This document shows positions 63,390 to 64,000 of a stretch of 64,000 nt of DNA, in pieces; the first letter of the stretch is position 1, and every line of letters starts with the position of its first letter. Source of the DNA: Hydra vulgaris. Its lineage: Eukaryota; Cnidaria; Hydrozoa; Anthoathecata; Hydridae. The stretch spans positions 65,306,001-65,370,000 of the forward strand of contig NC_088922.1 in NCBI RefSeq assembly GCF_038396675.1. Direction: 5' to 3'. The position numbers and the translations under genes were made by a program. Under the pieces are notes generated by a model. That model did not search any database and was not told the origin of the DNA. It worked only from the letters and a program-made list of their open reading frames with translations.

Positions 63390-64000
63390 CAAAATGAAAG
63401 AAAACCAGTCATTAACAAATGAAAACGTTTGGGTTCAAAACGAATAACACGCCACCCTTGTACGAAGAATTAAAAAATTTTGAAAATGATTTGCTCAACT
63501 TAATAAACCTTATAAAGTTTAAAAAAGTACACAGCGAATTTCAGAATAAATTTAAAAGAGACATATTAAATATAAAAAGCAACCCGAACATTTTATTATT
63601 CGCAGACAAAACAAATAATATTTATCAAATTTCCACTCTAAACTTCGAAACGAAAACATCACAAAAGCGTATAAAAAAGCCCCACAGAAACTCGAAAACT
63701 CAATTAACCTCGAAGCTAAAAATATCGCAAACACACTCAACTTAAGCAAACGAATAAAAATAATCGCAAAGTCTGAAGCTTTTATTACACTAAAAGACCA
63801 CAAAGACTCATTTCAAAATAATAAACCCTGCCGTCTATTGAACCCTGCCAAAAGTGAACTTGGTCACATAAGCAAAAAATACCTTGATACTATAAATTAA
63901 AAATAAGAACTGTATTAAGTTTAAATCAATGGGAAACTACCACTGATGCAATCAAATGGTTTGAAAGTATACCTGATAAACAAAATTGCGTTTTTATTCA
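63390..64000 (+). pseudogene. Penelope-like reverse transcriptase, 5' part, runs off the window
   Basis: From ATG near 63394-63419: KTFGFKTNNTPPLYEELKNF, LLFADKTNNIYQIS; after a frameshift at about 63649 NENITKAYKKAPQKLENS, SEAFITLKDHKDSFQNNKPC RLLNPAKSELGHISKKYLDT; after another near 63895 LNQWETTTDAIKWFESIPDK to the window edge. The ADK...LKDHK...RLxNPxKSExG layout parallels the ADKGG...LPKxHK...RPI blocks of Penelope-like RTs, so I place it near them by inference. The catalytic YxDD lies beyond the window. Two frameshifts make function unlikely. Confidence 0.6.

Overview
This is AT-rich, intron-containing animal DNA. Long (TA)n arrays, spliceosomal GT-AG introns and a dense mixture of eukaryotic transposons rule out a prokaryotic source. 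The repertoire (Tx1-like and CR1/L2-like LINEs, mariner, maT, Tc1, several hAT, Mutator-like, Helitron, and several uncharacterised families I associate with cnidarians) together with IL-17-like and Mab-21-domain genes suggests a cnidarian, most likely a Hydra-like hydrozoan. That assignment is inference; nothing in the window proves the species.

Layout. 0-9.6 kb: LINE 3' end, minisatellites, a MITE, a mariner with both terminal repeats and a second mariner fragment. 9.6-10.5 kb: a probable host gene for a secreted IL-17-like cytokine. 12.6-17.1 kb: two decayed, uncharacterised transposon-type genes meeting tail to tail; the minus-strand one has a TATA box and a 20-bp-period array of heat-shock-element-like trimers directly upstream. 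17.3-19.6 kb: a Tc1-type DD37E element inside a TA array. 21.6-26.85 kb: a near full-length but frame-broken Tx1-like LINE, with a U2-snRNA-like stretch in its 5' region. 27-32.7 kb: a hAT remnant, then a Mutator-like reading frame cut by another hAT element. 33.2-34.3 kb: another uncharacterised transposon protein. 34.6-37.2 kb: a string of in-phase micro-exons, the most unusual gene-like structure here. 38.5-40.1 kb: LINE ORF1 fragment and a tRNA-derived SINE. 40.9-42.5 kb (minus): an intact 547-codon Mab-21/cGAS-like receptor gene. 44-48.5 kb: RT fragment and a hAT split by a MITE. 49.4-52.5 kb: CR1/L2-like LINE. 52.5-57.8 kb: a transposon with its own terminal repeats, hosting a hAT MITE, a foldback element and two head-to-tail Helitrons. 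58.1-59.4 kb: an intact maT (DD37D) element. 59.5-64 kb: Tc1 fossil, 142-bp satellite, a transposon-type reading frame, nested inverted repeats with a hammerhead-ribozyme-like core, and the start of a Penelope-like reverse transcriptase.

Functionally, three loci look like host genes: the IL-17-like cytokine, the cGAS-like receptor and the candidate micro-exon gene. The first two would belong to innate immunity (a secreted signal and an intracellular nucleic-acid sensor), but nothing here links them. Most of the remainder is layered mobile DNA whose nesting gives a relative chronology. A second theme is perfect or near-perfect inverted duplications with very short loops, often beside TA arrays; in one case the inverted copy sits inside a recognisable coding sequence.
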